DNA of 64,000 bases from SZUA-547 sp963669265 (GTDB lineage: Bacteria > Pseudomonadota > Alphaproteobacteria > Rhodobacterales > Rhodobacteraceae). This document shows positions 25,396 through 33,510 of this stretch, one piece after another. The stretch lies in assembly GCA_963669265.1 (NCBI GenBank), contig OY769916.1:1178001-1242000 (forward strand), read 5' to 3'. Under the pieces are notes generated by a model. The model was not told the origin of the DNA. It did not search any database and was given only the letters and a program-made list of their open reading frames with translations. Every line of letters starts with the position of its first letter. Position 1 is the first letter of the stretch. The position numbers and the translations under genes were made by a program.

Positions 25396-26409
25396 TTAGC
25401 GGATCGGCGGCGCGTATTGCAGGCCGCCCTGGCTCCACAGCGCGTTCACGCCACGCTCCAGCTTCAGCGGCGTATTCGGGCCGACGGTGGACTCGTAGAC
25501 CTCGCCGTAATTGCCAACATGCTTGACGATCCGGTAGGCCCAGTCGTCGGTCAGACCCATCTCGGTGCCGATGTTGCTGTCGACGCCCAGAAGACGCTTG
25601 ATGCCCGGATCGTTCGATCCCTTCATCTCATCCGCATTGGCCGAGGTGACGCCCATTTCTTCGGCGTTGACCATGGCGAACAGCGTCCAGCGCACGATGT
25701 TGAACCACTGGTCGTCGCCCTGACGCACCACCGGTCCCAACGGCTCTTTCGAGATGATCTCAGGCAGCACCATGTGATCATCCGGCGCGGTCAGCTTCAG
25801 GCGCTCGGCGGCGAGGCCGGAACGGTCCGTGGTGAACACGTCGCAACGACCGGAATCGTAGGCGCGCACAACCTCATCCGAGTTCTCGATGGCGATCAAC
25901 GAGAAGTCCATGTTGTTCGCGCGGAAGAAGTCGGTGATGTTCAGCTCGGTCGTGGTGCCGGTGTTGGTGCAGATCGCAGCTCCGGAAAGCTCCAGCGCCG
26001 AGGTGATGCCCAGCGCCGTCGGGACCATCATGCCCTGACCGTCGTAATAGTTGGTGCCGGTGAAGTTGATGCCGAGCTGGGTGTCGCGCGTGGCGGTCCA
26101 GGTCGTGTTGCGGCTGAGAATGTCGATCTCACCCGAGGAGAGCGCGGTGAAACGCTCTTTCGCCGAAAGCGGCGTGAAGCGCGCGGCGCCGGCGTCGTCA
26201 AAGATCGCCGCGGCGACGGCGCGGCAGACGGCGACGTCGATGCCGGACCATTCGCCCGCATCGTCCTGGTTGGAGAACCCGGGCAAGCCTTGGCTGACGC
26301 CACATTGGACGAAGCCTTTGGCTTTGACGTCGTCGAGTGTGGCGGCGTTGGCCGCGCCCGCGATGAGTCCGGCGCCTGCGACTGCGCCGATTAACGCGAG
26401 TTTTTTCAT
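25396..26409 (-). CDS. aapJ: general L-amino acid ABC transporter, periplasmic binding protein
   Basis: A 337-residue periplasmic solute-binding protein. The signal peptide is MKKLALIGAVAGAGLIAG with cleavage likely after AANA. The mature part is a SBP-family-3 fold: FVQCGVSQGLPGFSNQDDAG, the ISxxTWTxxRD-type motif seen as SRNTTWTATRD, and DVFTTDRSGLAAERL. The start at 26409 was chosen over an upstream one because it gives a proper signal peptide and has AGAGG 7-8 nt before it. First gene of the aap operon. Confidence 0.95.
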   Translation of the reverse strand: MKKLALIGAVAGAGLIAGAANAATLDDVKAKGFVQCGVSQGLPGFSNQDDAGEWSGIDVAVCRAVAAAIFDDAGAARFTPLSAKERFTALSSGEIDILSRNTTWTATRDTQLGINFTGTNYYDGQGMMVPTALGITSALELSGAAICTNTGTTTELNITDFFRANNMDFSLIAIENSDEVVRAYDSGRCDVFTTDRSGLAAERLKLTAPDDHMVLPEIISKEPLGPVVRQGDDQWFNIVRWTLFAMVNAEEMGVTSANADEMKGSNDPGIKRLLGVDSNIGTEMGLTDDWAYRIVKHVGNYGEVYESTVGPNTPLKLERGVNALWSQGGLQYAPPIR

Positions 26410-26736
26410 AAGTAACCTCTTCCCTGTTGGTCGTTGCGTGGCTCTCACAGCCCATCAACGAAACCGATTTACGCGGTGAACTACGGGCTTTTTTTGGCCA
26501 GCCCTGCGTCACATTGATCCGCCTCATAAGGAACCGTCAACCGCATCCGTAAGATTCTCACGTAAATGCGCCCGGTTTTTGCGCAATATGACCGTATAGC
26601 CCTCCGATACTGCCCGAATATGTTGCAGGTGCACAAAAATTCACGCAGTGCAGCATAGATATGCGTAGAATTCGCGGGGTTCGCCGCTGTAAAATAGGTC
26701 CGAAACAGTAGTGGAATTATTGAAATTACGGCGAGC
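26410..26736. other. divergent intergenic region between aapJ and modA
   Basis: 327 bp, visibly richer in A and T than its surroundings, holding the promoters of both genes. I see a GGGCT/AGCCC stem with an A-rich loop in the aapJ leader (about 26487-26505) and a TTGACG on the minus strand near 26536, without a convincing -10. I find no open gene and no sigma-54 type GG-N10-GC promoter that I would defend. Confidence 0.4.
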
Positions 26737-27501
26737 ATGATCGATTCGTTTCATACGAGACGCGAGTTTGGCGCGTTTGCGGCAATTCTGCTGTCGATCC
26801 TCTCGGCGACCCCTGCCGCCGCAGCCGAACCGCGCCCGATCCGCATCTACGCCGCCGCCAGCCTGATCGAGGCGCTGCCCGCCGCGCTCGAAAGCTGGGC
26901 GGGCGAGGCGGCGCTGGTCTTCGCTGGTTCCGCCACGCTGGCGCGCCAGATCGAACAGGGCGCCGAGGCGGACCTGTTCCTCTCCGCCGATCCCGACTGG
27001 GTGTCGCATTTGGTGCGCCGGGAAATGATCCGGTCGTTTCCCGTGGCGATCCTCCGCAACACGCTGGTCGCCGTCGCACCCAGTATCAACGGCGTCGAAG
27101 CCGGCGCGGCGGCGGTCCCGCCGTTTCCCAAAGGAGCGCTGTTGGCGGTCGCGGACGTCGAGTCCGTCCCAGCAGGCCGATACGCGCGCGCGGCGCTGGA
27201 ACAGGCCGGCGACTGGCCCACCAAGGCCCGCCTGCTGCAAACGACGAATGTGCGCGAAGCGCTGGCCTGGGCCGTCAGGGGAGAGGTGGATTTCGCCATC
27301 GTCTATGGCAGCGACGCGGCGTCAGAGACGGGCGTCAACGTGGTCGCGGAGTTCCCGGAGAATCCGAAGCGTCCGATCAAGTATGTCGGCGCGGTGATCG
27401 AAGGCGCGGCGCCAGAGGCGAACTCGGTCCTCGCGCATTTGCGGGGGGCCGACGCCCAGGCGGCCTTCGCCCGATTTGGTTTCACCCCGATCGGCGAATG
27501 A
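26737..27501 (+). CDS. modA: molybdate ABC transporter binding protein ModA
   Basis: A 254-residue periplasmic protein. A signal peptide ends near ATPAAAAEP. The mature protein starts with RIYAAASLIEALPAAL, the ModA opening with the oxyanion-contacting Ser, followed by FAGSATLARQIEQGAEADLF and ADPDWVSHL. Later VDFAIVYGSDA carries the conserved Tyr. These features bind molybdate or tungstate. No modB or modC follows, which is unusual; the permease genes must be elsewhere, or the protein is a spare receptor. The stop at 27499-27501 abuts the convergent acyP stop directly. Confidence 0.88.
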   Translation: MIDSFHTRREFGAFAAILLSILSATPAAAAEPRPIRIYAAASLIEALPAALESWAGEAALVFAGSATLARQIEQGAEADLFLSADPDWVSHLVRREMIRSFPVAILRNTLVAVAPSINGVEAGAAAVPPFPKGALLAVADVESVPAGRYARAALEQAGDWPTKARLLQTTNVREALAWAVRGEVDFAIVYGSDAASETGVNVVAEFPENPKRPIKYVGAVIEGAAPEANSVLAHLRGADAQAAFARFGFTPIGE

Positions 27502-27804
27502 TCAGCGGGTGATCTGAAATCCGGCCGCCGCCGCGCCCTCGGGCGGAACCGGCGCGACCGGCGTGGTCTCCACACCATCGACGCGCGCGGCGGGCGGCCC
27601 GCTGTGACAGCGTCCGACCATCTCCGCCACCGCCGCCGGATCGCCCGCGAAAAGGGCCTCCACCGAACCATCCGCCTCGTTGCGCACCCAGCCAGAGAGG
27701 CCGAGCGCCGTGGCCTCGCCGCGGGTCCAGTAGCGAAAGGCGACACCCTGCACCCGGCCTGTGATCCGGGCGGTCAGAGCGATCCGGGCGTCGTCGCCGC
27801 TCAT
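27502..27804 (-). CDS. acyP: acylphosphatase
   Basis: A 100-residue enzyme hydrolysing acyl phosphates. The catalytic Arg24 in GRVQGVAFRYW and Asn42 in GWVRNEADGSVEA are both present, and the fold length is normal. Last gene of crcB-rluC-HAD-ATP12-acyP; its start overlaps the upstream stop by 4 bp. Confidence 0.93.
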   Translation of the reverse strand: MSGDDARIALTARITGRVQGVAFRYWTRGEATALGLSGWVRNEADGSVEALFAGDPAAVAEMVGRCHSGPPAARVDGVETTPVAPVPPEGAAAAGFQITR

Positions 27805-28523
27805 GTGGCGTCCTCCCGAAGAAGATCGATCAAACGCGCCGCTTCCAGAAACGCCGCGCGCTTATGCGCCGCCGCCTCCGCCGCTTCCGCGTCCTCGCCC
27901 CAGAGCTCAATCTGCCAGTCCTCATCGACGCGGCACGCCGTCCAGGCCGCATCCGCCGTCATGGCGCCCTCCGCCACGCTGAGACCCAGCACCAGAGACC
28001 CCGAAATGGCGACGAGGTCATGCAGCGCCGTCAAATCCAGCGGCCCGTAACCGCTGACCGCCGTCGTCAGCGCCTGCACGGCTGCTCCGGGCTGGTCCAC
28101 ATGCATCACGCCCTCGGCCAGTATCAACCGGGCGCCATACGCCGTCTCCGCCCAAGCGAGCGGCGGATCCCAATGTTCGGATTGCCGTCGATTGAGATCG
28201 GCCGGCCCGGCGGCGCGGTAGCACAAGAGATCGGACCCGCCGTAATCCGCGACGATGGCGCGAACCTCCTCGATCTGCGGCGCCACCCGATCGATCGAGG
28301 AGTTGACGGCGCGGGTGACGGGCATCGTCTCCGGCCGAAGATCCTCGCCCTGCGTGCGCCATTCCTCCGCCGCCGCCTCGGCCACGGCCTCTACCGGCGC
28401 CAGAAACAGCGATTTGGCGGGCGTGCGCACCGGGCGTCCGTCCAGATGGATGGCGAAGCCGCCTTCGGCTGGCGCCACCGTGACATCCGTCCAGAACCTC
28501 TTCTTTGGGGCGCCGACGCTCAC
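27801..28523 (-). CDS. ATP12-family F1-ATPase assembly chaperone
   Basis: A 240-residue cytoplasmic protein. The N-terminal part FAIHLDGRPVRTPAKSLFLA and the following AEAAAEEWRTQGEDLRPETM are the ATP12 hallmark. In mitochondria and alphaproteobacteria ATP12 protects the F1 alpha subunit before assembly. The C-terminal half is helical (LHDLVAISGSLVLGLSVAEG). No ATP synthase genes lie nearby. Coupled by 4-bp overlaps to both neighbours. Confidence 0.93.
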   Translation of the reverse strand: MSVGAPKKRFWTDVTVAPAEGGFAIHLDGRPVRTPAKSLFLAPVEAVAEAAAEEWRTQGEDLRPETMPVTRAVNSSIDRVAPQIEEVRAIVADYGGSDLLCYRAAGPADLNRRQSEHWDPPLAWAETAYGARLILAEGVMHVDQPGAAVQALTTAVSGYGPLDLTALHDLVAISGSLVLGLSVAEGAMTADAAWTACRVDEDWQIELWGEDAEAAEAAAHKRAAFLEAARLIDLLREDAT

Positions 28524-29221
28524 AGCCGACCCTCCCAGATCGAGGCCAGCGCGTCATCCAGCGCATCGAAGCTGGAGATCACCAGATCGGCGCCCGCGTC
28601 GCGCAGCCGCTCGACCGGGTGATAGCCCCAATCGACGCCGATCGCGGTCATGCCCGCCGATTTCGCCATCGCGACGTCGAACTCCGTGTCCCCAACCATC
28701 ACCCCGGCATGCGCCTCGGTCCCGGTCTCCGCCATCGCCCGCTCCAGCATCGAGGGATGCGGTTTCGAGGGGTGCTCATCCGCCGTCTGCGAGGTCAGGA
28801 AATACCGCGCCAGATCATGCGCTCTGAACGCGTGATCCAGACCGCGCCGGGCCTTGCCAGTCGCTACACCCAGCAATACGTCGTCGATCCGCGCCAGCCG
28901 GTCGAGCGCCGACCGGGCGCCGGGATACATCGGCGAGTCCGCTTCGCCGCCCTTTTCCTCGCGCAACTGGATGAAATTCTGCTTGTAGAGTTGCGCAACG
29001 CGCGGAATGTCGTCGCCCTCCAGCGTCGGCCGCAAGGCGTGCACCGCCTCATTCAGCGACAATCCGACAATCGACAGCGTCTCCGCATCGGTCGGCGGTT
29101 CCAGCCCGGCCGCCTCGAAACCGCGCCGCATCGCTTCCAGAATAAAAGCCTGGCTGTCGATCAGGGTGCCGTCCATGTCGAACACCACCAGCTTCAGGTC
29201 GGATTGCGCCGGCGCGGTCAT
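28520..29221 (-). CDS. HAD-superfamily (IA) phosphatase
   Basis: A 233-residue phosphohydrolase. Motif I VFDMDGTLIDSQ carries the nucleophile and acid/base Asp pair. A helical cap follows. Motif II lies in LGVATGKARRGL, the Lys in KPHPSML, and motif III is GDTEFDVAMAKSAGM. The cap type and length resemble phosphoglycolate phosphatase-like proteins, but the substrate is not determined by sequence. Its start overlaps the rluC stop by 4 bp. Confidence 0.9.
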   Translation of the reverse strand: MTAPAQSDLKLVVFDMDGTLIDSQAFILEAMRRGFEAAGLEPPTDAETLSIVGLSLNEAVHALRPTLEGDDIPRVAQLYKQNFIQLREEKGGEADSPMYPGARSALDRLARIDDVLLGVATGKARRGLDHAFRAHDLARYFLTSQTADEHPSKPHPSMLERAMAETGTEAHAGVMVGDTEFDVAMAKSAGMTAIGVDWGYHPVERLRDAGADLVISSFDALDDALASIWEGRL

Positions 29222-30255
29222 GCCAGGTCCTCAAACGGATCGTCCTCGGGGCCACGCGGGTCCCAGCCCATCATCTCCCATGTGCGCAGCATGTGATCCG
29301 GCAGCGGCGCGGTGACGTGGATCATCCGCCCATCCTCCACCGGGTGCGGCAGGACCAGCTCCCTTGCGTGCAGATGCAGCTTGCGGCTGAGCGCGCCGCC
29401 GAGCCCTGCTCCCCAGCCGGACCCCTCATTGGTCTGGCCCGAGCCGCCATATTTGCCGTCACCCGCCACCGGATGACCGATCTCTGCCATATGGGCGCGC
29501 AACTGGTGGGTGCGCCCGGTGATCGGCCGCATCGCCGCCCAGGCCGCGCGCTTGCCCGCCGCCTCGACCACGGCGAAATCCGTCGCCGCGCGCTTGGCGC
29601 CTAGCGTCGTCGACACGTCGTCGGGATGCACGCACAGCATCCGCTCTCCCTTCGCGCCGGGCGCTTTCACGAGACCATATCGAATGGTGCCTTTGCGCGG
29701 CGACGGAACCCCGGCCACGGCGGCCCAGTAAGTCTTTTGCGCCGACTTGCCGCGAAACGCGTCGCCCAGCGCGTGCGCCGATTTCGGCGTGCGCGCCAGC
29801 AACATGACGCCGGACGTGTCCTTGTCGAGCCGGTGAATCAGGCGGGGCGTGTCAGGCCGCCCGTATCTGAGTCCCTCCGCCAGCATGTCCACATGCCGCG
29901 TCTGGCCCGATCCGCCCTGCGAGGCGAGACCGGCGGGCTTGTCGATCGCGATCACATGCGCATCGATATAGAGGACGCGCGACTGGATGAACTCCACATC
30001 CGCGTCCGAGATTTTCGCGACATGAGCATCCAGCGGCGGATCCCCCGGCTCCGGCAAGGGAGGAACGCGGACGCTCTGCCCCGCCTCCAGCCGGGTCGAG
30101 GCCTTGACCCGGCCGCCATCCACGCGAATATCGCCCTTACGCAGCATCTTCTCGATCCGGCCATGGGTGACATGCGGGAAATGGCGCTTGAACCAGCGAT
30201 CCAAACGACCGCCCGCCTCCTCCTCATCAACCGTGACATGCTGAACGCCGCTCAT
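29218..30255 (-). CDS. rluC: RluA/RluC-family 23S rRNA pseudouridine synthase
   Basis: A 345-residue enzyme. The N-terminal S4 RNA-binding domain (GRLDRWFKRHFPHVTHGRIE) precedes the catalytic domain, with motif PRLIHRLDKDTSGVMLLAR holding the nucleophilic Asp. Later KTYWAAVAGVP and PITGRTHQLRAHMAEIGHPV are standard. It isomerises specific uridines in 23S rRNA; RluC rather than RluD is suggested by length and context, so the gene symbol is tentative. The frame is open far upstream, but the ATG at 30255, overlapping the crcB stop by 4 bp, begins the family homology. Confidence 0.9.
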   Translation of the reverse strand: MSGVQHVTVDEEEAGGRLDRWFKRHFPHVTHGRIEKMLRKGDIRVDGGRVKASTRLEAGQSVRVPPLPEPGDPPLDAHVAKISDADVEFIQSRVLYIDAHVIAIDKPAGLASQGGSGQTRHVDMLAEGLRYGRPDTPRLIHRLDKDTSGVMLLARTPKSAHALGDAFRGKSAQKTYWAAVAGVPSPRKGTIRYGLVKAPGAKGERMLCVHPDDVSTTLGAKRAATDFAVVEAAGKRAAWAAMRPITGRTHQLRAHMAEIGHPVAGDGKYGGSGQTNEGSGWGAGLGGALSRKLHLHARELVLPHPVEDGRMIHVTAPLPDHMLRTWEMMGWDPRGPEDDPFEDLA

Positions 30256-30641
30256 GCCGAGATCACCGCGCGCGTCAGGTAGAAGCCCAATACCAAAGCC
30301 CCGATCGAAAGCGCCACCGAGCCGCCGATATAGGCCGCCGCGGTCGCGATCCGGCCTTTCTCGTAGAGCATCACCACGTCCAGCGAGAAGGCGGAGAAGG
30401 TGGTGAACCCGCCCAGCACCCCGGTCATCGCAAAAGGCGCCCAGCGCCCCCAGGATCCGGGGAACTTCTCCATCATCACAACCGCGATTACGCCCATCAG
30501 CAGCGAGCCGACGACATTCACCGCGAATGTGCCCCACGGAAAGGCCGGCCCCAGCAGGCGTAAGGCCCAGTGGTTGGTCAAAAAGCGCAAACAGGCGCCA
30601 ATCGCGCCCCCGGCGGCGACCATGAGAAGGTTGTGGATCAT
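30252..30641 (-). CDS. crcB: fluoride channel CrcB/Fluc
   Basis: A 129-residue protein with four TM segments. The family motifs GGAIGACLRF, GTFAVNVVGSLLMG and GVLGGFTTFSAFSLD include the Asn and the Phe box lining the fluoride path. It works as a dual-topology dimer exporting fluoride. First gene of a tightly coupled five-gene operon. I searched the 154 bp upstream for a fluoride riboswitch and saw none. Confidence 0.95.
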   Translation of the reverse strand: MIHNLLMVAAGGAIGACLRFLTNHWALRLLGPAFPWGTFAVNVVGSLLMGVIAVVMMEKFPGSWGRWAPFAMTGVLGGFTTFSAFSLDVVMLYEKGRIATAAAYIGGSVALSIGALVLGFYLTRAVISA

Positions 30642-30795
30642 GGCGCGCTACTGACCAGCCTGAGCGCGCGACGTCAAGCCATGACCCGCCACAGTCCGCA
30701 ACATCGCCTGCCGCGCGGGGCGGAATTTTCCCACGTAATCGCCAATTCCTGGCGTAAGCTGCGCGTGACGCCCGCCATGCTTTCAAGAGGCCCTC

Positions 30796-32136
30796 ATGCC
30801 CATCGTCAATCCTACCATCGTGGTCCCTGGCGTGACCACCAGCTACCTGCGGGACCTCTATCCGCTGCCGCCGGACACGATCTGGAGCCTGACGCGCAAG
30901 GATTTCACCCGCGCCCGGCTGCACCCCGACGATTTGCGCTATGAGGCCCAGCAACCCGCCCTCGTCCGCCCTGATCAGGTCATCGAACTGGCCTATTCCG
31001 AACTGGTCGAGGAGCTTCGGCATAACCTTTCGGACCACGCAGACCAGCAGGTCCCGGTGTTTCCCTTCAGCTATGACTGGCGCCGCCCGCTCAGCGGGTT
31101 GGAGGACGAGTTTGACCAGTTCATTGACGAAGTGATCGACCGCACCCGGCTACTGAGTCACTACCACGGGACAAAATTCGACCGCAGGCCCCAGGTCAAT
31201 CTGGTCGCCCATTCGATGGGCGGGCTGATCGTCGCCGGGTATCTGGAGCGGTTCGGCGCCGGCAAGGTCGATCGCGTCGCCAGTCTGGCCACGCCCTATC
31301 GCGGATCATTTGAGGCGATCGCGAAGATGGCCACCGGCACAGCCAATATCGGCGGCGAACGGCCAAGCTCGCGCGAGCGGGAGGCGTCGCGGCTGACGCC
31401 GTCTCTCTATCACCTGCTGCCCAGCTTCGAGACCGGCGTGATCACCGATCCCGCTGACGCCTTGCCGACTTCCACATTCGATGAGCGCCTGTGGCAGCCC
31501 TCGATCATCGACACTGTGGTTGAATATGTGCGCATGCACTCGGCTGATCCGGCGATGAAGTCAGACGATAACGCCGAACTAAGGCGCGCACGGGGTCATG
31601 AGATCTTTCGCGCCCTGCTGAAGGACGCCGAAACCCACCGCAAGCGGCTGGAGCGCTTTAGTCTAAAGGACGCGGGCCTCGCTCAGAAAGACTGGCTCTG
31701 CGTGATCGGCGTCGATGCGGAGACGCGCGTTCGGATGTCCGTGGTCCGGGAAAGCCGCGGCGACAAGCCGCCCGCCTTCAAACTGACCTCAGAGGACCGA
31801 CTGAACCGCTGGGAGGACGACGAGGCGACGGAGGTGGAGCGCCGTCAAACCGGCGATGGGACTGTGCATTTCGAAGGCGCGATCCCGAGTTTCCTGCCCT
31901 ATGAATCGCTGATCTGCGTCCGCCCGGACGATTTCGGCTACTGGGAGATCAAGGACCGGGCGGCGATGCAATTCGGCGGGTTTCACGGGGTTCTGCCGAC
32001 GATGAACATGTTGCACCGGATGATCGTGCGGCACCTGAAACGCGCGACGGACCCGAGAAACAACACCTGGGGCGCGCAGCCGCCCGGCGTTTCGCGCAAG
32101 GACTGGCGGCCGCCGCTGACGGGGCTGAAAACCTAG
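30796..32136 (+). CDS. LCAT/lipase-like alpha/beta hydrolase
   Basis: A 446-residue protein. The nucleophile elbow VNLVAHSMGGLIVAGYLERF places the catalytic Ser at 140. An early VVPGVTTSYLRDLYP forms the oxyanion region, and PVFPFSYDWRRPLS is a strand typical of LCAT/PGAP1-like hydrolases. The acid and His of the triad are not certain; His in VHFEGAIPSF and Asp in TDPADALP are candidates. No signal peptide or TM segment is visible, so it appears cytoplasmic. Its natural substrate is unknown. It is convergent with rarA, overlapping by 4 bp. Confidence 0.8.
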   Translation: MPIVNPTIVVPGVTTSYLRDLYPLPPDTIWSLTRKDFTRARLHPDDLRYEAQQPALVRPDQVIELAYSELVEELRHNLSDHADQQVPVFPFSYDWRRPLSGLEDEFDQFIDEVIDRTRLLSHYHGTKFDRRPQVNLVAHSMGGLIVAGYLERFGAGKVDRVASLATPYRGSFEAIAKMATGTANIGGERPSSREREASRLTPSLYHLLPSFETGVITDPADALPTSTFDERLWQPSIIDTVVEYVRMHSADPAMKSDDNAELRRARGHEIFRALLKDAETHRKRLERFSLKDAGLAQKDWLCVIGVDAETRVRMSVVRESRGDKPPAFKLTSEDRLNRWEDDEATEVERRQTGDGTVHFEGAIPSFLPYESLICVRPDDFGYWEIKDRAAMQFGGFHGVLPTMNMLHRMIVRHLKRATDPRNNTWGAQPPGVSRKDWRPPLTGLKT

Positions 32137-33500
32137 CCGTCGCCGGCCTCGCGCCGCTCTTTCCGGCGTTTATCGAAGAACTCCAGCCGTTTGCGGAGCT
32201 CCCGCTCGAAACCGCGCTCGACCGGCGCGTAATAGACGCCGCGGCGCATGCCCTCGGGGAAGTAGTTCTGGCCGGAGATCCCCTCCGGCGCGTCGTGGTC
32301 ATATTCGTACCCGGCGCCGTTTCCCTGATCCTTCATCATCCGAGTGGGCGCGTTGAGGATATGCTTGGGCGGAGGCTCCGACCCTGTCTCGCGCGCGGCC
32401 CTGGAGGCTTGCTTATAGGCGACATAGGCCGCGTTGGATTTCGGCGCCAGCGCCAGATAGAGCACCGCCTGCGCGATCGCCAACTCCCCCTCGGGCGAGC
32501 CGAGAAAGTCATAGGTCTCTCGCGCCGCCAGCGCCTGCTTGACCGCCTCCGGGTCGGCGAGGCCGATATCCTCGACCGCCATGCGCACCACGCGACGGGC
32601 GATATAGCGCGGGTCCTCGCCCCCCTCCAGCATCCGGCAGAGCCAATAGAGCGCGGCGTCGGGGTCTGATCCGCGCACGGACTTATGCAGAGCCGAGATC
32701 AGGTTGTAATGCCCGTCGCCGGTCTTGTCATAGACGGGCGCGCGCCGGGTCAGACGCTCCGCCGCCGCGCGGGCGTCCAGCGGACCATCCAGCGTCCCCT
32801 CCTGGATCGCGAAGAGCTGCTCGGCGAGGTTCAGGAGCGTGCGCCCGTCCCCGTCGGCCATTTCCGCCACCGCCGCCCGGCCCTCTTCCGTCAGCGGCAG
32901 CTTGCGGTCCTCCAGCGCTTCGGCCCGCGCCATAAGCAGGGTCATCGCCTCCGTATCGAGCCGTTTGAGCGTCAGAACCTGCGCGCGCGACAGAAGCGCA
33001 GCGTTCAGCTCGAATGAGGGGTTCTCGGTCGTCGCCCCGACGAGCACGATCGTGCCGTCCTCGACATGGGGCAGGAACCCATCCTGCTGCGCCTTGTTGA
33101 AACGGTGAATCTCATCGACGAACAGCAACGTGCCGCGTCCCTGGCTGCGCCGCAGCTTGGCCGCCTCAAATACTTTGCGGAGGTCAGCCACGCCAGTGAA
33201 GATCGCGCTGATCTGCACGAAGGACAGCTCGGTCGCATCCGCCAGCAGCCGGGCGATGGTGGTCTTGCCGACGCCGGGCGGCCCCCACAGCACCAGCGAG
33301 GATAACCGGCCGTTCGCCACCATCCGGGCGAGCGGCGCGCCTGTCGCCAGAAGGTGGTCCTGCCCGACCACATCCGCCAGCGAGGCGGGCCTCAGCCGAT
33401 CCGCCAGCGGGCGGGCGTCATCCCCGCGTTCCGGCGTCTCCCCAGACGTGGATCCAGAGGCGGATCCCGAACCGGCGATATCAAAGAGGTCCGCCGCCAT
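32133..33500 (-). CDS. rarA: replication-associated recombination protein A (AAA+ ATPase)
   Basis: A 455-residue MgsA/RarA/WRNIP1-family ATPase acting at stalled replication forks. Walker A is GPPGVGKTT, Walker B is LLFVDEIHRFNKAQQD, sensor 1 is VGATTENPSFELN, and the C-terminal tetramerisation domain (VRGSDPDAALYWLCRMLEGG, then DPRYIARRVVRMAVEDIGLAD) is standard. The start at 33500 (MAADLFDIAG) follows a GAGGGCGGGG stretch and sits 10 bp after the upstream protease stop; the longer reading into the protease gene has no support. Confidence 0.95.
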   Translation of the reverse strand: MAADLFDIAGSGSASGSTSGETPERGDDARPLADRLRPASLADVVGQDHLLATGAPLARMVANGRLSSLVLWGPPGVGKTTIARLLADATELSFVQISAIFTGVADLRKVFEAAKLRRSQGRGTLLFVDEIHRFNKAQQDGFLPHVEDGTIVLVGATTENPSFELNAALLSRAQVLTLKRLDTEAMTLLMARAEALEDRKLPLTEEGRAAVAEMADGDGRTLLNLAEQLFAIQEGTLDGPLDARAAAERLTRRAPVYDKTGDGHYNLISALHKSVRGSDPDAALYWLCRMLEGGEDPRYIARRVVRMAVEDIGLADPEAVKQALAARETYDFLGSPEGELAIAQAVLYLALAPKSNAAYVAYKQASRAARETGSEPPPKHILNAPTRMMKDQGNGAGYEYDHDAPEGISGQNYFPEGMRRGVYYAPVERGFERELRKRLEFFDKRRKERREAGDG

Positions 33501-33510
33501 CGCCCCGCCC

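Noticed and set aside
30642..30795. Fluoride riboswitch before crcB
   Set aside because: A GGCGATG-like stretch is present on the minus strand, but the remaining conserved parts of the motif are not, so I do not call it.
30256..31038. N-terminal extension of rluC across crcB
   Set aside because: The extension is read in a wrong frame of crcB and of the hydrolase gene; crcB is certain, and the ATG at 30255 starts the family homology.
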